This document shows positions 6,632-8,383 of a DNA stretch of 8,383 nt, in pieces. The notes under the pieces were generated by a model that was not told the DNA's origin, did not search any database, and was given only the letters and a program-made list of their open reading frames with translations. Location of the stretch: contig QMPS01000025.1 of assembly GCA_003648675.1 (NCBI GenBank), positions 1 to 8,383 on the forward strand, in the 5' to 3' direction. The stretch's first letter is position 1. Every line of letters begins with the position of its first letter. Position numbers and translations under genes: made by a program. The DNA comes from Aquificota bacterium. Its GTDB lineage: Bacteria; Thermosulfidibacterota; Thermosulfidibacteria; Thermosulfidibacterales; B14-G1.

Positions 6632-7450
6632 TTATTTAGCCTTGCTTTTACTCCCTGTCAACAATAGCTTCTCCAACATTAATCTATTGATAAATCCTGT
6701 ATACACCTTTCCACGAATAAAAAGGGAAGGGGTGCCCTTGAGCTGCAGTTTTCTGGCCTCCTCTCCATCCCTGGTGAGAAGAAGTTCAATAAGCTCTACC
6801 TGGTTATCCCTACACTTGATCTTCATCTTGCTGGCCAAAGCCCCCTTAGAAAGGACCAGGGCCCAGAACTCTTTTTTCCTACCCTGCTGATACAGACATA
6901 TGGAATCCCTAGCCAACCTTCTCGCGTTGGCACCGTTGATTATCAGATACTTCAACACCAAGCGAATCTTTCCCTCATCGGCCAGGGGCCTCAGCTCCCT
7001 AAGCTCCCTTAAGGAGAAAGGACAGAAGGGATCATAGTATATCACCACCTCAGGGGCATTCTGGGGGCCGAAGGTGGGAGAACCCACAGTACTCACTTTC
7101 ACATTCACGCTTCTCCCTCTAGGAAGGGGAAAATAACCCTTGTCAATTCCCATCTCCATGGCCAGATCCCTGCCCCCTCCAGTGACATCCAAGAGTCTGC
7201 CGACTATAATGTACTTAGTGTCCTTGGTGATGATGAAGGCTCTCCTGCCATTCCGGCCCAGATCTACATACACTAAGTACAGGTTCTTAATGGGAGCCGG
7301 CTGGATGCCCAAAATCTTCACATTGGAAATCCCCAAGGAATTCAGAGCCTTCAAAACTTTGGCATTGTCCAGCTTCTTCGCCGCGCTAGAAATCCCTGGC
7401 ACCGTGATCAAAAAACCCAAAATAACCGCCATCAACAACCTCTTTTTCAA
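6632..7450 (-). CDS. DsbC-like periplasmic thiol-disulfide protein with monothiol CPFS site
   Basis: A 272-residue exported protein. The signal peptide is about residues 1-23 (KKR, hydrophobic core, cleavage near ISSA). Residues 28-100 resemble the DsbC dimerisation domain (LNSLGISNVKILGIQPAPIK, a YIIVGRLLDV strand), and residues 120-265 are a thioredoxin fold. The active site is DPFCPFSLREL: Cys143 is present but the second cysteine is Ser146, encoded by TCC, one base from TGC. The cis-proline loop GTPS (Pro241) is intact. Cys185 and Cys213 match the structural disulfide pair of DsbC by relative position. The start is TTG at 7450-7448, with AGGAGG eight bases upstream. The tandem paralog upstream has CPFC. 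The protein may hold mixed disulfides or isomerise without oxidising; that function is inference. A DsbG-like or general DsbA-fold thiol protein is the alternative. Confidence 0.85.
   Translation of the reverse strand: MKKRLLMAVILGFLITVPGISSAAKKLDNAKVLKALNSLGISNVKILGIQPAPIKNLYLVYVDLGRNGRRAFIITKDTKYIIVGRLLDVTGGGRDLAMEMGIDKGYFPLPRGRSVNVKVSTVGSPTFGPQNAPEVVIYYDPFCPFSLRELRELRPLADEGKIRLVLKYLIINGANARRLARDSICLYQQGRKKEFWALVLSKGALASKMKIKCRDNQVELIELLLTRDGEEARKLQLKGTPSLFIRGKVYTGFINRLMLEKLLLTGSKSKAK
6948..6976 (-). repeat. 29-bp exact repeat shared with the paralog (copy 1)
   Basis: Identical base for base to 8031-8059, encoding EGKIRLVLKY in both dsbC-like genes, including synonymous positions. It marks common descent of the pair and possibly recent conversion. 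Confidence 0.85.
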
Positions 7451-7456
7451 GACACC

Positions 7457-7462
7457 CCTCCT
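7457..7462 (-). promoter_or_regulatory. Shine-Dalgarno supporting a TTG start
   Basis: AGGAGG on the minus strand seven bases before TTG at 7450. No ATG or GTG in the same frame gives a signal peptide with a ribosome site, so this decides the rare TTG start of the dsbC-like gene. Confidence 0.75.
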
Positions 7463-7591
7463 AATCAGATTTTTTAGCCTTTTACCCTAAACTCCCCACC
7501 CTTGAAAAGGGGAAAAACCCGTTACAAAAAACCATTGTCAACCTAGCGAAATTTCAAATCCCAAAAAATTCACTTCCTTTATAGTACAACA

Positions 7592-7675
7592 AAACCTCAT
7601 CAGGTTTCTTAAAACCCACCCAAGGTTTGCAGGCTAGCACCGCACATAAACTCCCACCCCAAAACGGGCCAAACC
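7592..7675 (-). repeat. Alternating GGTTT/AAACC blocks, possible switching RNA hairpins
   Basis: Reading the minus strand 5' to 3': GGTTT (7675-7671), AAACC (7628-7624), GGTTT (7616-7612), AAACC (7607-7603), GGTTT (7596-7592). Neighbouring blocks can pair in different, mutually exclusive ways; the last two pairings have 4-base loops (TAAG and GATG). No known riboswitch consensus fits. Stems are only 5-6 bp with two G-C pairs each, so a structural role is speculative. Confidence 0.3.
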
Positions 7676-7735
7676 ACTAAGCGAGGCCAACATGCAGACG
7701 CCGGTAAAATTCTAGGGGTCCTTGTACCCTTCGGC

Positions 7736-8383
7736 TTAGCCACCCCCTTCTGAGAGTATCTTTGTCAGCACCACCCTACCAAGATATCCTGTATACACCT
7801 TCCCCCGAATAATGCTGGCGGGTGTGCCCCTCAACTGGAGCTTCTGGGCCTCTTCGCCATCCCTGGTGAGAATGAGTTCTACCTTCCCCTCATCACACTT
7901 GCCCCTAAAATCGCCTCCTGTGGCACCCCTGGAAAAGATGAAGTCCCAGAAAGCCCTTTTCTGTCCCTGTTGATAGAGGCAAAGGGCTTTATAGGCTAGA
8001 TTCCTAGCCTTATCTCCATGGACAATGAAGTACTTCAACACCAAGCGAATCTTTCCCTCTTCAGCCATAGGCTTCAAATCCCGCAACTCCTTTAAGCAAA
8101 AAGGGCAAAGGGGATCGAAGTAAACCACTACCTCAGGCGCCCGGGAGGGACCGAAGACAGGGGAACCCGTCGTGTTTATCCTAACTTTAGAGTCCTTTAA
8201 ACTCCTACCCGAAGGCAAGGGGAAATACCCCTTGTTTACACCCACCTCCATGGTGAGATCTTTGCCCCCTTCTTTAATATCTATAAGCTTACCAGTGATG
8301 AGATACCTACCATCCTTGCTGAGAACGAAGGCCGCCCTACGATTGTCCCCCAATTTGACATAGACCATATAAAGCCCCTTCAC
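7736..8383 (-). CDS. DsbC-like thiol-disulfide isomerase, CPFC site, 5' end outside window
   Basis: The last 215 residues of a gene whose start lies beyond the right edge. The terminal GTG codon at 8383-8381 is an internal Val, because the sequence aligns to residue 54 of the downstream paralog without a break. The signal peptide and the first part of the dimerisation domain are therefore missing. The active site is DPLCPFCLKEL at window residues 90-100, a full CxxC. The cis-proline is in GTPA (Pro188). The second cysteine pair, Cys135 and Cys163, keeps the same distances from the active site (42 and 28) as in the paralog. The family corrects wrong disulfides in periplasmic proteins, usually kept reduced by a DsbD-type membrane protein not seen here. 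Compared with the paralog it has a 3-residue insertion near window residues 62-70 and lacks 3 residues near 170. Confidence 0.85.
   Translation of the reverse strand: MKGLYMVYVKLGDNRRAAFVLSKDGRYLITGKLIDIKEGGKDLTMEVGVNKGYFPLPSGRSLKDSKVRINTTGSPVFGPSRAPEVVVYFDPLCPFCLKELRDLKPMAEEGKIRLVLKYFIVHGDKARNLAYKALCLYQQGQKRAFWDFIFSRGATGGDFRGKCDEGKVELILTRDGEEAQKLQLRGTPASIIRGKVYTGYLGRVVLTKILSEGGG
8031..8059 (-). repeat. 29-bp exact repeat shared with the paralog (copy 2)
   Basis: Second copy of the 29-bp tract at 6948-6976, in direct orientation 1083 bases away, in the corresponding codons of the CPFC paralog. Confidence 0.85.

Larger units (their letters stand above)
7451..7735. other. 285-base spacer between the two dsbC-like genes
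   Basis: No ORF with a credible start was found. On the minus strand it holds an exact TTGACA (7541-7536), but no matching -10 box 16-19 bases later. It also has an AT-rich TACTATAAA (7586-7578) without a clear -35. AAACCT-GATG-AGGTTT (7607-7592) forms a 6-bp hairpin followed by TGTTG. Five alternating GGTTT/AAACC blocks lie at 7592-7675. The length and the hairpins suggest that the downstream gene has its own promoter or a structured leader, rather than a simple operon junction. Confidence 0.5.

Noticed and set aside
7512..7541. Promoter from the exact TTGACA at 7541-7536 (minus)
   Set aside because: At spacings of 16-19 bases the -10 position reads only T/G/C runs such as GTTTTT, so I did not call it as a promoter.
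7592..7640. TPP-riboswitch-like string GAAACCTGATGAGG on the minus strand
   Set aside because: Only the ACCTGAT part fits; the CTGAGA box and the downstream CCAGCG-type block are absent, and the gene has no link to thiamine.
7600..7660. Possible c-di-GMP (GEMM) riboswitch from GCAAACC and GGGTGGG words
   Set aside because: The conserved core, spacing and the second stem with its tetraloop receptor are missing.
8381..8383. GTG at the right edge as the start of the last gene
   Set aside because: The paralog alignment continues through it without a break at residue 54, and no signal peptide follows; it is an internal Val of a truncated gene.

Overview
The window looks like chromosomal DNA of a Gram-negative bacterium: it encodes a Sec-exported DUF4390 protein, a membrane sensor kinase with an extracytoplasmic domain and periplasmic DsbC-like proteins. 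The coding style (frequent AGA/AGG for Arg and ATA for Ile, many Lys/Glu residues) together with the DUF4390-NtrY-NtrX gene set suggests a deltaproteobacterial or Thermodesulfobacteriota-type lineage, possibly thermophilic. That placement is inference; no rRNA or other phylogenetic marker is present.

Layout. Bases 1-354 (minus) hold the N-terminal part of an amidohydrolase-family protein that runs off the left edge. A 206-base divergent intergenic region follows. From 561 to 6283 there is one tight plus-strand block: DUF4390 protein, NtrY-like kinase, NtrX-like regulator, purM and purN. Every junction abuts or overlaps (1 or 4 nt, 0 nt, 11 nt, 19 nt), so this is almost certainly one translationally coupled operon. 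A hairpin at 6298-6326 lies between purN and a convergent minus-strand group: a small KH-domain RNA-binding protein (KhpA type, 6338-6568), a DsbC-like protein (6632-7450), and a second DsbC-like paralog (7736 to the right edge, 5' end missing).

How the genes work together. The kinase/regulator pair forms a two-component system next to two enzymes of de novo purine synthesis: PurM makes AIR, and PurN formylates GAR. DUF4390 is the putative exported partner of the kinase. On the other strand the two DsbC-like proteins form a tandem pair for periplasmic disulfide handling.

Most notable points. (1) The NtrX-like regulator keeps Walker A and B but has no GAFTGA loop, so it probably does not activate sigma-54 RNA polymerase. 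(2) The complete DsbC-like protein has a CPFS active site while its tandem paralog has CPFC, and both keep the second cysteine pair at identical spacing. (3) The spacer between the paralogs contains five alternating GGTTT/AAACC blocks that could form mutually exclusive RNA hairpins. I saw no CRISPR array, insertion sequence, tRNA or rRNA, and no clearly new multi-gene system.
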